From assembly GCF_003752465.1 (NCBI RefSeq), contig NZ_RKHJ01000001.1:248001-312000 (forward strand): 64,000 nt of DNA. The letters are read 5' to 3'. Positions 52,897 to 63,017 of this stretch are shown here, one piece after another. The DNA comes from Agrococcus jenensis (GTDB lineage: Bacteria; Actinomycetota; Actinomycetes; Actinomycetales; Microbacteriaceae). Position 1 is the first letter of the stretch, and each line of letters starts with the position of its first letter. The notes below the pieces were generated by a model, which saw nothing but the letters and a program-made list of their open reading frames with translations, made no database searches and was not told the DNA's origin. The translations under genes were made by a program, and so were the position numbers.

Positions 52897-53999
52897 CGCA
52901 GGTCGTCGAACCCGTCGGCGATCTCGTCCGCCAGCTCCTCGCGCTCCTCGAACGAGCAGAACGCGCTCGCGGCGGCGTTCTGCGTCACCTGCTCGAGGTC
53001 GTCGAGGTCCCACTCGAAGGCGTCGACGAGCAGCCCGAGCTCGCGCGTGAGCGTCGTGCCCGACTGCAGGCGGTTGTCGACGTTGACGGTGACGCAGAAC
53101 CCCAGCTGGTGCAGCAGGTCGATCGGGTGGTCCTCGAGCGCGGTGCCCCACTGCGCGATCGTGCCGGTCTGCAGGTTGGAGGATGGGCTCACCTCGAGGG
53201 CGATCTGCCGGTCCTTCACCCACTCGGCGACCTCGCCGAGGCGCACGACGACCGCGTCGTCGGTCTCCTCCTCGACGTGGATGTCCTCCGCGATGCGGGT
53301 GCCGTGCCCGAGCCGCAGCGCGCGGCCCGAGAACAGCGCGTCGGCGATGCTCGCGATGCCGTCGCCCTCGCCCGCGTGGACGGTGGCCGGGAAGTGCGCG
53401 CGCGCCAGGATGTCGAACGCCGACTGCATGCGCGACGCGGGGAAGCCCGCCTCGGGGCCGGCGATGTCGAAGCCGACCGCGCCGCGATCGCGGTGCCGCA
53501 GCGCGAGCTCGGCGATCTCGTCGCCGCGGTCGAGGTGGCGCATGGCGCTGACGAGCTGCCCGACCCGGATGCGGCCGCCGTGCGTCGCGACGAGCGCGAT
53601 GGCCTCCTCGATGCCGGCCTGCACCGCCTCGACCGCCGCGTCGAGCGTGAGGCCTCGCTGCAGGTGCTGCTCGGGCGCCCAGCGGATCTCGCCGTAGATC
53701 ACGCCGTCCTCGGCGAGGTCGAGCACGAACTCCTTCGCGACGCGGTGCAGGCCGTGCTCCGTCTGCATCACCGCGGTCGTGATGTCGAACGTCTTCAGGT
53801 ACTCGGGCAGCGAGCCGGAGTTCGACTGCTGGGCGAACCACGCGCCGAGCGACGCGGCGTCGCTCGCGGGCAGCTCGAGCCCGATCTCGTCGGCCAGCTC
53901 GAGGATGGTCTGCGGTCGCAGTCCGCCGTCGAGGTGGTCGTGGAGGCTGACCTTCGGCAGCGTCTGGATGTCGACGCCGTCGACCTCGTAGCGGCTCAT
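52893..53999 (-). CDS. add: Adenosine deaminase
   Basis: 368 aa. Metal and catalytic motifs: SLHDHLDGGLRP near 18, HAGEGDG near 215, LRLGHGTRI, the SPSSN block near 270 and VNVDN near 300. The enzyme converts adenosine to inosine for PNP. A TACGAT -10 box at 54033-54038 and a GGGG-rich ribosome-binding site lie between it and deoA, so it can be transcribed apart from the upstream genes. Confidence 0.95.
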   Translation of the reverse strand: MSRYEVDGVDIQTLPKVSLHDHLDGGLRPQTILELADEIGLELPASDAASLGAWFAQQSNSGSLPEYLKTFDITTAVMQTEHGLHRVAKEFVLDLAEDGVIYGEIRWAPEQHLQRGLTLDAAVEAVQAGIEEAIALVATHGGRIRVGQLVSAMRHLDRGDEIAELALRHRDRGAVGFDIAGPEAGFPASRMQSAFDILARAHFPATVHAGEGDGIASIADALFSGRALRLGHGTRIAEDIHVEEETDDAVVVRLGEVAEWVKDRQIALEVSPSSNLQTGTIAQWGTALEDHPIDLLHQLGFCVTVNVDNRLQSGTTLTRELGLLVDAFEWDLDDLEQVTQNAAASAFCSFEEREELADEIADGFDDLR

Positions 54000-54032
54000 C
54001 TCGTCCCCGTCGTCGGTTCCTGCAGGACCTCG

Positions 54033-54038
54033 ATCGTA
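54033..54038 (-). promoter_or_regulatory. -10 box TACGAT for add
   Basis: TACGAT lies 33 nt before ATG 53999, leaving a short leader with GGGGACGAG. Confidence 0.4.
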
Positions 54039-54060
54039 CCTGCCGCGGATGTCGCCGGGA

Positions 54061-55353
<1,293 letters not shown>

Positions 55354-55461
55354 GCTGCTCCTCGCCTCGCCCGACCGCGCGGTCGGGCCCTCGTGGTGGT
55401 CCCTGCAACCTCGACCCAAGCACACTCGCGCCGGGAGGCCCGTCGTGGCCGGGCCGGATGG

Positions 55462-55875
55462 TCAGGCGTCGCGGGTCGCCGCGTAGTCGTCGAGCTCCCG
55501 CGGGCCGAACGCGTCCGGGAGCACCTGGTCGATCGTGCGGATGCCGCTGACGGTGTCGAGCAGCATCCCGGGCGCCGCGTGCTCCGACAGCAGCTGACGG
55601 CACCGTCCGCACGGCATGAGCCGCTCCCCCGCGCCGTTCACGCACGCGAACGCCACCAGCCGGCCGCCGCCGCCCATCACGAGCTCGCTCACGAGCGAGC
55701 ACTCCGCGCACAGCGTCACGCCGTAGGCGGCGTTCTCGATGTTCGCGCCGGTGATGAGGCGGCCGTCGTCGACGAGCGCCGCCGCGCCCACCGGGAACCC
55801 CGAGTAGGGCGCGTAGGCCTTCGCGGCCGCCCCCACGGCGGCGCCGTGCAGCGCCGGCCAGTCGATGTCGGGCAT
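55462..55875 (-). CDS. cdd: Cytidine deaminase
   Basis: 137 aa. Zinc-binding CAECSLVSEL near 55 with the catalytic Glu, PCGRCRQLLSE near 90, and YSGFPVGAA for substrate binding. It converts cytidine and deoxycytidine to uridine forms for DeoA. ATG 55875 begins 8 nt after the importer permease stop, so it belongs to the importer operon. Confidence 0.95.
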   Translation of the reverse strand: MPDIDWPALHGAAVGAAAKAYAPYSGFPVGAAALVDDGRLITGANIENAAYGVTLCAECSLVSELVMGGGGRLVAFACVNGAGERLMPCGRCRQLLSEHAAPGMLLDTVSGIRTIDQVLPDAFGPRELDDYAATRDA

Positions 55876-55883
55876 CCGTCGTC

Positions 55884-57179
55884 CTATTGCTTGATGTAGG
55901 GCTTGCCGCTCGCCGCCGGCGCCCGCGACTGGCCGATGAAGCCGGCGACCGCGAGGAGCGTGACGACGTACGGGAGCATGAGCATGAACTCGCTCGGCAC
56001 CGGCGAGCCGATCGCGCCGAGCGTCTGCTGCAGCGCCGACGCGAAGCCGAACAGCAGCGCCGCCGCCGTCGCCTTGATCGGGTGCCACTGGCCGAAGATC
56101 ACCGCGGCGAGCGCGATGTAGCCGAGGCCCGCCGTCATCTCGCGCGTGAACGAGCCGTTCGAGTCGAGCGTGAAGTACGCGCCGCCGAGGCCCGCGACCG
56201 CGCCGGCGAGCGAGACGTTCCAGAAGCGCAGCCGGTTGACCTTGATGCCGACCGTGTCGGCAGCCATCGGGTGCTCGCCGATCGCGCGCAGGCGGAGGCC
56301 CCAGGTGGTCTTGAAGAGGCCCCAGGCGATGAGCGGCACGGCGATGTACATCGCGTAGACGATGATCGACTGGTTGAAGAGCGCGGGCCCCAGCAGCGGG
56401 ATGCCCTCGAGCAGCGGGATCGGGAGCTTCGGCAGGCGGTCGGGCGAGTTGAGCGCCTGGTTGTCGGTGAGCACCGACGAGTAGAAGAAGTTCGTGAGCC
56501 CGGCGACGAGCACGTTGAGCACGACGCCGACGATCACCTGCTCGACGAAGTACCGGATCGCGAAGACCGCGAGCACCATCGAGATGAGCACGCTCGCGAG
56601 CATCGCGGCGAGCACGCCGACGATGGTGCTGCCGGTGGCGGAGGCGACCACCGCGCCGGTGAAGGCGCCGCCGAGCAGCTGCGCCTCGATCGCGATGTTG
56701 ACGACGCCGGCGCGCTCGGAGATGACGCCGCCCATGGCGCCGAAGATGATCGGCACCGACAGGCCGACGGTCGCGAACAGCAGGCCGGCGATCGGAATCA
56801 TCGACCCCGCACCGGCCCAGCTGAGGAAGCCGATGACGAACAGCAGGCCGAAGACGACGGGCAGCCAGGCGCCGACGCGGCGCGCGGAGGCCGCGGCCCA
56901 GAACGCGAACGCGGTGAGCGCGGCGAGCACGAGCGCGATGACGATGCCGGTCGGGCGCGACGGGAGCACCGCATCCGGGAGCGCGATGATGTCGCCGGAG
57001 TCGGCGAGCCGGAGCGTCGCGCTGCCGTCGCGGCCGAGGCCGATCATGAGGATCGCGGCGACGAGGGTGAGCACGGCGTAGGCGACGGGCGCCTTCCAGT
57101 GCCGGACGACGGCGCGCTCGAGCTCGACCGTCTGGGCGGGCGCAGGCGACTGCGCGTCGATGGGCTGCTGCGTGCTCAC
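55884..57179 (-). CDS. Nucleoside ABC importer permease 2 (YufQ/NupQ type)
   Basis: 431 aa with about ten membrane segments. The conserved blocks IFGAMGGVISERAGVVNIAIEAQLLGGAF and LRLRAIGEHPMAADTVGIKVNRLRFW place it in the branched-chain/monosaccharide permease family of BMP-type nucleoside importers. GTG 57179 overlaps the stop of permease 1. It ends the membrane part of the operon, followed by cdd. Confidence 0.9.
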   Translation of the reverse strand: MSTQQPIDAQSPAPAQTVELERAVVRHWKAPVAYAVLTLVAAILMIGLGRDGSATLRLADSGDIIALPDAVLPSRPTGIVIALVLAALTAFAFWAAASARRVGAWLPVVFGLLFVIGFLSWAGAGSMIPIAGLLFATVGLSVPIIFGAMGGVISERAGVVNIAIEAQLLGGAFTGAVVASATGSTIVGVLAAMLASVLISMVLAVFAIRYFVEQVIVGVVLNVLVAGLTNFFYSSVLTDNQALNSPDRLPKLPIPLLEGIPLLGPALFNQSIIVYAMYIAVPLIAWGLFKTTWGLRLRAIGEHPMAADTVGIKVNRLRFWNVSLAGAVAGLGGAYFTLDSNGSFTREMTAGLGYIALAAVIFGQWHPIKATAAALLFGFASALQQTLGAIGSPVPSEFMLMLPYVVTLLAVAGFIGQSRAPAASGKPYIKQ

Positions 57180-58582
57180 GCCTGCTCCCCCTTCGTCTGG
57201 GTCGCGGCGGCGAGCGCGGCCTCGTCGCGGCGCTGGCGGCGCGACTTCTTGCCGGGCTGCGGCAGGCCGAACATCGCGCGCACGAGCGGCGGGGCCGCGA
57301 TGAAGAGCACGATGAACGACTGCACGACGAGGATGATGTCGATCGGCACGCCCTCGGCGGCCTGCATGCGGAAGCCGCCGGCCTTGAACGCGCCGAAGAG
57401 CAGCCCGGCGAAGAACGTGCCCCACGGGGTGGAGCCGCCGAGCAGCGCGACCGTGATCGCGTCGAAGCCGATGCCCGCGTCGATGCCGGAGGTGAACCCG
57501 GTCGTGACCGCGCCCGTCACCTGCTGCGCGCCCGCGAGGCCCATGAAGCCGCCCGAGAAGAGCATGGCGAGCACCGTGATGCGCCGCACGTCCATGCCGG
57601 CGTTGAGGGCGGCGTTGGCGTTGAAGCCGACCGCGCGGAACTGGAAGCCGAGGCTCGAGCGGTTGATGAGCCACGAGCAGAAGATCACCGCGGCGACCGA
57701 GAGCACGAAGCCCCAGTGCAGCGTGAACGGCGGGCCGAACATCGATGGCAGCGTCGCCGACGGGGGCATGGGCGGCGAGATCGGGTTGTTGCTGCCCGGG
57801 TTCTGCAGCAGGCCGGGCGTGCGCAGCATCCAGGTGATGAACCAGAGCGCGACGAAGTTGAGCATGATCGTGACGATCACCTCGTGCGCGCCCGTGAACG
57901 CCTTGAGCGCACCCGCGATGCCGCCCCAAATCGCGCCGGCGGCGATGCCGACGGCGATCGCGACGAGCACGTGGAGCACGGGCGGGAGCTCGAACGAGAA
58001 GCCGACCCAGCCCGCCGCGGCGGCGGCCCACAGCATCTGGCCGCGGCCACCGATGTTGAACAGGCCGACGCGGAACGCGATCGCGACGCCGAGGCCCGCG
58101 GCGATGAGCGGGGTGGCGAAGTTCAGCGTGTCGGTGAGCGGCTTGATGAGCTGCGCGAAGCCGGCGTCGGCGCGCGACAGGTTGAGGATCGAGCCCTGGA
58201 AGAGCGCGGAGTACGCGCCGAAGACGGCGTCCCAGGCGGCGCCGAGCATGTCGCCGGGGCGAGCGAAGAAGTATCCGCTCGTCTCCTGCACCCGCTCGTC
58301 GGTCGCGGCGATGAGGATGCCGCCGACCACGAGGGAGGTGAGGATCGCGAGCACGGCCATGACGAGGTTGCCGCCCATGATGCGGCGGAAGGCGCTGCCC
58401 CAGGGGTCGTCGTCCTCGACCGTGCGGTCGTCGGTCGGCGCGACGGCGGCGGGCGCGGCGACCTCCGCGACCTCCGGCGCGTGCACGACGGCCGGCGCGG
58501 ATCCGGAGTCGGGCGAGCCGCCCGGGCGCTGCGGCGGGTCGGGCTGGATGGGGTCGTCGCCGTCGAGCGGTCGGTCGTTCAC
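57176..58582 (-). CDS. Nucleoside ABC importer permease 1 (YufP/NupP type)
   Basis: 468 aa. A Pro/Asp-rich cytosolic N-terminus (about 1-70) precedes about nine membrane segments with the family motif GVAIAFRVGLFNIGGRGQML and FNANAALNAGMDV. The C-terminal tail is basic (KKSRRQRRDEAA). It forms the pore with permease 2. GTG overlaps the ATPase stop by 4 nt. Confidence 0.9.
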   Translation of the reverse strand: MNDRPLDGDDPIQPDPPQRPGGSPDSGSAPAVVHAPEVAEVAAPAAVAPTDDRTVEDDDPWGSAFRRIMGGNLVMAVLAILTSLVVGGILIAATDERVQETSGYFFARPGDMLGAAWDAVFGAYSALFQGSILNLSRADAGFAQLIKPLTDTLNFATPLIAAGLGVAIAFRVGLFNIGGRGQMLWAAAAAGWVGFSFELPPVLHVLVAIAVGIAAGAIWGGIAGALKAFTGAHEVIVTIMLNFVALWFITWMLRTPGLLQNPGSNNPISPPMPPSATLPSMFGPPFTLHWGFVLSVAAVIFCSWLINRSSLGFQFRAVGFNANAALNAGMDVRRITVLAMLFSGGFMGLAGAQQVTGAVTTGFTSGIDAGIGFDAITVALLGGSTPWGTFFAGLLFGAFKAGGFRMQAAEGVPIDIILVVQSFIVLFIAAPPLVRAMFGLPQPGKKSRRQRRDEAALAAATQTKGEQA

Positions 58583-60105
58583 GCTGCGGCTCCTTCGAGG
58601 TGGGCGGGTCGCTCGCCGGCCATCATGAGGCCGAGCGTGTCGCGGCTGGTGTCCGCGGGCACGATGCCCACGATGCCGCCCCGGTACATGACCGCGATGC
58701 GGTCGGCGAGCCCGACGACCTCGTCGAGCTCGGTCGAGACGACGATCACCGGGATGCCGGCGTCGCGCGTCGCGATGATCTGGCTGTGCACGAACTCGAT
58801 CGAGCCGACGTCGAGGCCACGGGTGGGCTGCGACGCGACGAAGAGCGCGAGCGGCCGGCCGAGCTCGCGCGCGAGCACGACCTTCTGCTGGTTGCCGCCC
58901 GAGAGGGTGCCGACGTGCGTGTCGATCCCCTGCGCGCGGATGTCGAAGGCGCCGAGCTTCTCGTCGGCGAACGCGTCGCGCGCGCCGCGGTCGACCGTGC
59001 CGGCCTTGATGAACGGCGTGCCGCGGTAGCGGTCGAGCATGAGGTTCTCGGCGATCGAGAAGTCGCCGACGAGCCCGTCGACCTTGCGGTCCTCGGGCAC
59101 GAAGCCGACGCCGGCGTCGAGCACCTCGCGCACCGAGTCGCCCAGCAGCTCGTTGCCGTTGAGGTCGATCGAGCCCTTGGCGCGCGACTGGAGCCCGAGG
59201 ATCGCCTCGGTGAGCTCGGTCTGCCCATTGCCCTGGACGCCGGCGATGCAGAGCACCTCGCCGCCGTGCACGGTGAACGAGACGTCGTTGACGACCTTCT
59301 GGCCGATCGCGTCGAGGACGGTCAGGCCCGAGACCGTGAGCAGGTTGTCGGTGAGCACCGGCGGGCTCTTCTGCACGGTCAGCTCGACCGGGCGGCCGAC
59401 CATCATCGACGCGAGCTCGGTGCTCGTCGACGTGGGGCTCGCCTCGCCGACCACCTTGCCGAGGCGGATGACCGTGATGCGGTCGGCGATCGCGCGCACC
59501 TCGCGCAGCTTGTGCGTGATGAAGACGATCGCGGTGCCCTCGTCGCGGAGCTGCTGCATGATCGCCATGAGCTCGTCGGTCTCCTGCGGCGTGAGGACCG
59601 CGGTGGGCTCGTCGAACACGAGCACCTTCGCGTCCTGCGACAGCGCCTTGATGATCTCGACGCGCTGCTGGACGCCGACTGGCAGGTCCTCGATCTTCGC
59701 GTCGGGGTCGACGTGGAAGCCGAAGCGCTGCGAGATCTCGCGCACCTTCTGCTTCGCGCCGGCGAGCCCGCCGAGCGCCTTCTCGTGGCCGAGCAGCACG
59801 TTCTCGGCGACGGTGAACACGGGGATGAGCATGAAGTGCTGGTGCACCATGCCGATGCCGGCGTGCATGGCATCGCCGGGTCCTGCGAAGCGCTGCGGTG
59901 CGCCGTCGAGCAGGATCTCGCCCTCGTCGGCCTGGTAGAGGCCGTAGAGCACGTTCATGAGGGTCGACTTGCCCGCGCCGTTCTCACCGAGCAGGCAGTG
60001 GATCTCGCCGGCCTTGACCTCGAGGTCGATGTGATCGTTGGCGGTGAGCGCGCCGAAGCGCTTCGTGATGCCACGAAGCTGGAGGGTCGAGTGCGGGGCG
60101 GTCAT
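58579..60105 (-). CDS. Nucleoside ABC importer ATPase with two nucleotide-binding domains (YufO/NupO type)
   Basis: 508 aa. The first NBD has Walker A GENGAGKST and Walker B VLVFDEPTAVL; its signature LPVGVQQR is divergent. The second has a degenerate Walker A (GVQGNGQTE) and Walker B (LFVASQPTRGLD) but a good LSGGNQQK signature. The pattern is standard for sugar/nucleoside importers of this class. ATG 60105 follows AAGGAAGG. A strong hairpin separates it from the binding protein gene upstream. Confidence 0.93.
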   Translation of the reverse strand: MTAPHSTLQLRGITKRFGALTANDHIDLEVKAGEIHCLLGENGAGKSTLMNVLYGLYQADEGEILLDGAPQRFAGPGDAMHAGIGMVHQHFMLIPVFTVAENVLLGHEKALGGLAGAKQKVREISQRFGFHVDPDAKIEDLPVGVQQRVEIIKALSQDAKVLVFDEPTAVLTPQETDELMAIMQQLRDEGTAIVFITHKLREVRAIADRITVIRLGKVVGEASPTSTSTELASMMVGRPVELTVQKSPPVLTDNLLTVSGLTVLDAIGQKVVNDVSFTVHGGEVLCIAGVQGNGQTELTEAILGLQSRAKGSIDLNGNELLGDSVREVLDAGVGFVPEDRKVDGLVGDFSIAENLMLDRYRGTPFIKAGTVDRGARDAFADEKLGAFDIRAQGIDTHVGTLSGGNQQKVVLARELGRPLALFVASQPTRGLDVGSIEFVHSQIIATRDAGIPVIVVSTELDEVVGLADRIAVMYRGGIVGIVPADTSRDTLGLMMAGERPAHLEGAAA

Positions 60106-60185
60106 GGTGCCTTCCTTCGACGGCGCTGACGACTCAAGAATCTAGCCGGAACGGCGCATCCGGCGCGCGCTCCTGTGCCGCTCAC

Positions 60186-60221
60186 GCGCGTGGGGGCCGG
60201 CCGGAGCCGACCCCCACGCGC
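60186..60221. terminator. Hairpin between binding-protein and ATPase genes
   Basis: GCGCGTGGGGG (60186-60196) pairs perfectly with CCCCCACGCGC (60211-60221) over 11 bp with a 14-nt loop, 16 nt after the lipoprotein stop. It probably lowers transcription into, or protects RNA upstream of, the importer genes, giving more binding protein than transporter. Confidence 0.7.
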
Positions 60222-60237
60222 ATGCGCTGGCCTGTGA

Positions 60238-61341
60238 CTACGGGCTGGCGGGCGACTCGACCGTGATCTCGCCGGCGATGATCGCCTCGCGGATGTCGTC
60301 GAGCTGCGTCTGCAGCTCGGGGTCGACCGATCCCTCGAAGTCGTGGAACGGCGCGAGGCCGACACCGTCGTTCTCGAGCGTGCCCACGTACGGCTCGCTG
60401 GAGAACTCACCGGCCGCAGCCTGCTCGACGACCGTCTGGACGCCCGTCGACATGCCCTTCAGCACCGAGGTGAGGAAGAGGTCGGCGTTGTCGGGCGAGG
60501 TCTCGTAGAGGTCGGCGTCGACGCCGATCATCACGATGCCCGAGTCGTCGCCCTGGTCACGGATGGCCTCAGCGGCCGACAGGAAGATGGGGCCGCCGAC
60601 CGGCATGAGCACGTCCGCGCCCTGGCCGATGAAGGTCTCCGCCATGGCCTTCGCCTCGACGCCGGCGGCGAAGCCACCGGTGAACGAGCCGGACTGCGCC
60701 TCGGCGTCCCAGCCGAGCACCTGCACGTCGGTGCCGTTCTGCTCGTTGTAGTACTCGGCGCCCTCGACGAAGCCGTCCATGAAGATCGTCACCGGCGGGA
60801 TCTGGAGGCCGCCCCAGGTGGCGATGGTGCCCGACTCGGTGTACGAGGCGGCGGCGTAGCCGGCGAGGAACGCGGCCTGCGCCGTGTCGTAGACGATCGG
60901 CTGCACGTTGTCCGCCGTCACCGACTGGTCGTCGATGATCGCGAAGTTGATGTCCGGGTTCGCGGTCGCTGCGGCACCCGTGGCCTCGGCGAGCTGGAAG
61001 CCGACCGAGACGACCATGTTGCAGCCCTCGGCGATGACGCTGTCGAGGTTCGGCGCGTAGTCGGCGGGCGAGGCGGACTCGACCTCGATCGGCTCGACGC
61101 CCAGGCCCTCGGCCGCGGCACGGAGGCCCTCGGCGCCGAGCTGGTTGAACGAGCGGTCGTCGAAGCCGCCCTCGTCGGAGACGATGCAGGGCTGGATGTC
61201 GGTGGTCGGGGCCGCGGACTCGGAGCCGGCCGGCTCGGAGCCGGTGGGGGCCTCCGGCGCTGCGGCGCAGCCGGCGAGCAGGAGCGCCGCGCCGATGGCG
61301 ATGACGCCGCCGCGCGCGGCGGAACGGTTGAACTTCCTCAA
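60238..61341 (-). CDS. BMP-family nucleoside-binding lipoprotein 1
   Basis: 367 aa from TTG 61341. The lipobox LLLAGC puts the acylated Cys at residue 25; the BMP domain follows with CIVSDEGGFDDRSFNQ, MVVSVGFQLAEATG and QGADVLMPVGGP. It captures nucleosides for the importer encoded next. TTG 61341 is favoured by GGAGG 5 nt upstream and a normal signal length. An in-frame ATG at 61389, exactly 8 nt after a TATGCT box, could also start a protein 16 residues longer from a leaderless mRNA. The paralogue at 61471 shares the C-terminal IIAGEITVESPxSP. Confidence 0.92.
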   Translation of the reverse strand: MRKFNRSAARGGVIAIGAALLLAGCAAAPEAPTGSEPAGSESAAPTTDIQPCIVSDEGGFDDRSFNQLGAEGLRAAAEGLGVEPIEVESASPADYAPNLDSVIAEGCNMVVSVGFQLAEATGAAATANPDINFAIIDDQSVTADNVQPIVYDTAQAAFLAGYAAASYTESGTIATWGGLQIPPVTIFMDGFVEGAEYYNEQNGTDVQVLGWDAEAQSGSFTGGFAAGVEAKAMAETFIGQGADVLMPVGGPIFLSAAEAIRDQGDDSGIVMIGVDADLYETSPDNADLFLTSVLKGMSTGVQTVVEQAAAGEFSSEPYVGTLENDGVGLAPFHDFEGSVDPELQTQLDDIREAIIAGEITVESPASP

Positions 61342-61397
61342 GGGATCCTCCAGTGCAAAGGATGCTCGCCGCGACGCGGCTGAGCGCATGATGGTTG

Positions 61398-61403
61398 AGC
61401 ATA
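61398..61403 (-). promoter_or_regulatory. -10 box TATGCT for binding lipoprotein 1
   Basis: TATGCT is 8 nt before ATG 61389 and 56 nt before TTG 61341, so the transcript can be leaderless for the long form or carry a leader for the short form. Confidence 0.5.
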
Positions 61404-61447
61404 GGGCCGCCCGAACGGCGCCAGCGCACCGATCGCGCCACCGAAAC

Positions 61448-61458
61448 GCAATCGTTGC
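61448..61458. promoter_or_regulatory. Short palindrome GCAA-tcg-TTGC upstream of the nucleoside importer promoter
   Basis: An 11-bp palindrome of LacI-type half sites, in an unusually AT-rich stretch 45 nt upstream of the TATGCT box. It may bind a nucleoside-responsive regulator. Confidence 0.3.
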
Positions 61459-61470
61459 AAACCCGTCACG

Positions 61471-62544
61471 TCACGGGCTCGAGGGCGACTCCACCGTGAT
61501 CTCGCCGGCGATGATCTGCTCCCGCAGCGCCTCCAGCTCGGCCTTCGTCTCGTCGCTCACGCGGGCGTCGAGGTCGTGGAACGGGGCGATGTCGACGCCG
61601 CCGTTCTCGAGCGTGCCGATGATCGGCTCGTCCGAGAGCGTGCCGTCGAGCGCGTCGCTCACGGCGCCCACCACGGCCTCCTCGGTGTTCTTCAGCACGC
61701 TCGTCAGCAGCAGCGGGCGGAACTCCTCGGGGAGCGTGTCGTAGCCGTCGTTGTCGACCCAGAGCACGAGCGCGGTCCCGCCGGCGTCGAGCGAGGCGCG
61801 GAACGCGCCCTCCCCCACCTGGCCGGCGACGGGCAGGATCACGTCGGCGCCCTGCGCGATGAACGCCTGCGTCTGCGTCTGGCCGAGCTGCACGTTCTCG
61901 AAGTCGCCGGTGAAGGTGCCGTCCTGCGTCTCCGGGTCCCAGCCGAGCAGCCGCACCTCGGTGCCCTTGGCCTCGTTGTACGCGTCGATGCCGGCGGCGA
62001 AGCCGTCCATGAAGAGGGTGACCGGCGGCTGGTTGCCGCCGCCGAACGTGGCGACGATGCCGGTCTCGCTCACGGATGCGGCCGCGTAGCCGGCGAGGTA
62101 CGCCGCCTGCGCGGTGTCGAACACGATCGAGCGCACGTTCGGGGCCTCGACGATCTCGTCGACGATCGCGAACTGCACGTCGGGGTTGGCCTCCGCCTGC
62201 TCCCCGGTGGCGGCGGCGAGCTCGAAGCCGACGGTGAGCACGAAGCCGCAGCCGGTGTCGACCGCCGCCTGCACGTTGGGCGCGAGGTCGCTCTCGGAGG
62301 TGGAGACGAGCACGTTCGCCTCGATGCCGAGCTCCTGCTGTGCGCGCTCCATGCCGGCCCAGCTCGTCTCGTTGAACGAGCGGTCGTTGAGGCCGCCGGA
62401 GTTCGTCACCATCTGGGCGCACTCGAGCGCCTGCTCGGGCGCTTCGGAGCCGCCCGCGGTCTCGGTGGCGGCGGGCGGCGGCGTGGCGCAGCCCGCGAGG
62501 AGGACGAGCGCGGCGAGCGCGGGCAGGGCGAGCGTGCGGGACAC
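61471..62544 (-). CDS. BMP-family nucleoside-binding lipoprotein 2
   Basis: 357 aa. Signal peptide with lipobox VLLAGC at about residue 19, then CAQMVTNSGGLNDRSFNE, VLTVGFELAAATG, QGADVILPVAGQ. It is a tandem paralogue of the gene at 60238, with near-identical last 12 residues. GTG 62544 follows AAGGAG at 5-nt spacing. A separate promoter (TACGAT 62571-62576) suggests its own control; it probably delivers a different nucleoside to the same importer. Confidence 0.92.
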   Translation of the reverse strand: MSRTLALPALAALVLLAGCATPPPAATETAGGSEAPEQALECAQMVTNSGGLNDRSFNETSWAGMERAQQELGIEANVLVSTSESDLAPNVQAAVDTGCGFVLTVGFELAAATGEQAEANPDVQFAIVDEIVEAPNVRSIVFDTAQAAYLAGYAAASVSETGIVATFGGGNQPPVTLFMDGFAAGIDAYNEAKGTEVRLLGWDPETQDGTFTGDFENVQLGQTQTQAFIAQGADVILPVAGQVGEGAFRASLDAGGTALVLWVDNDGYDTLPEEFRPLLLTSVLKNTEEAVVGAVSDALDGTLSDEPIIGTLENGGVDIAPFHDLDARVSDETKAELEALREQIIAGEITVESPSSP

Positions 62545-62570
62545 GGGGACTCCTTCGAGCGGGTGACCGA

Positions 62571-62576
62571 ATCGTA
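62571..62576 (-). promoter_or_regulatory. -10 box TACGAT for binding lipoprotein 2
   Basis: TACGAT lies 26 nt before GTG 62544, leaving a leader with AAGGAG. Confidence 0.45.
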
Positions 62577-62616
62577 GCCCGGCGCCCGTGCGCCCGCGCG
62601 CACCCGCCTCGCGGAG

Positions 62617-62934
62617 CCCGCCGCCCTGTGCGCTCGATCGGGCAGAGCGGGGCGCGGAGCGGGATGGATGCTCGGGGGGCCGCTCAGCCCGACCGGGCTC
62701 CCGCCGCTCTGGCCGCGAGCGCCGCCCGTGCCCGCCGCCCCGTGCGCTCGATCGGGCAGAGCGCGGCGCGGAGCGGGATGGATGCTCGGCGGGCCGCTCA
62801 GCCCGATCGGGCTCACACCGGCCCTCGCCGCGAGCGCCGCCCGTGCCCGCCGCCCCGCGCCCTCGATCGGGCAGAGCGCGGCGCGAAGCGGGATGGATGC
62901 CCGGCGGGCCGCTCGGCCCGATCGGGCTCACGTA
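62617..62934. repeat. Three tandem 114-115 bp repeats with internal inverted repeats
   Basis: Units begin CCCGCCGCCC at 62617, 62731 and 62846 (periods 114 and 115; the third is cut at about 62934). Each contains CTCGATCGGGCAGAGCG, GCGGGATGGATG and a right arm GCCCGATCGGGC that pairs with the left CGATCGGGC (copy 1 has one change). They fill most of the 473-bp gap between the lipoprotein 2 start and the DUF559 gene; nothing coding is seen there. Confidence 0.85.
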
Positions 62935-62960
62935 CTCGCGGGGGCCGCAGTGCGCGTCAT

Positions 62961-62967
62961 CCACAGC
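62961..62967 (+). promoter_or_regulatory. CCACAGC element upstream of the DUF559 gene, copy 2
   Basis: CCACAGC ends exactly 50 nt before ATG 63018, as at the paralogue (44082-44088). Confidence 0.35.
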
Positions 62968-63017
62968 CACCGGCCGGAGCGCATCGGCGCAGCCGCCACG
63001 AGCCGCACACTCCCGGC

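Noticed and set aside
61342..61470. Purine riboswitch in front of the nucleoside importer
   Set aside because: The leader after the TATGCT box is only about 50 nt and shows no three-helix purine aptamer.
62617..62934. CRISPR-like array
   Set aside because: Only three units, 114-115 bp long, adjacent without spacers and with no cas genes; a tandem duplication fits better.
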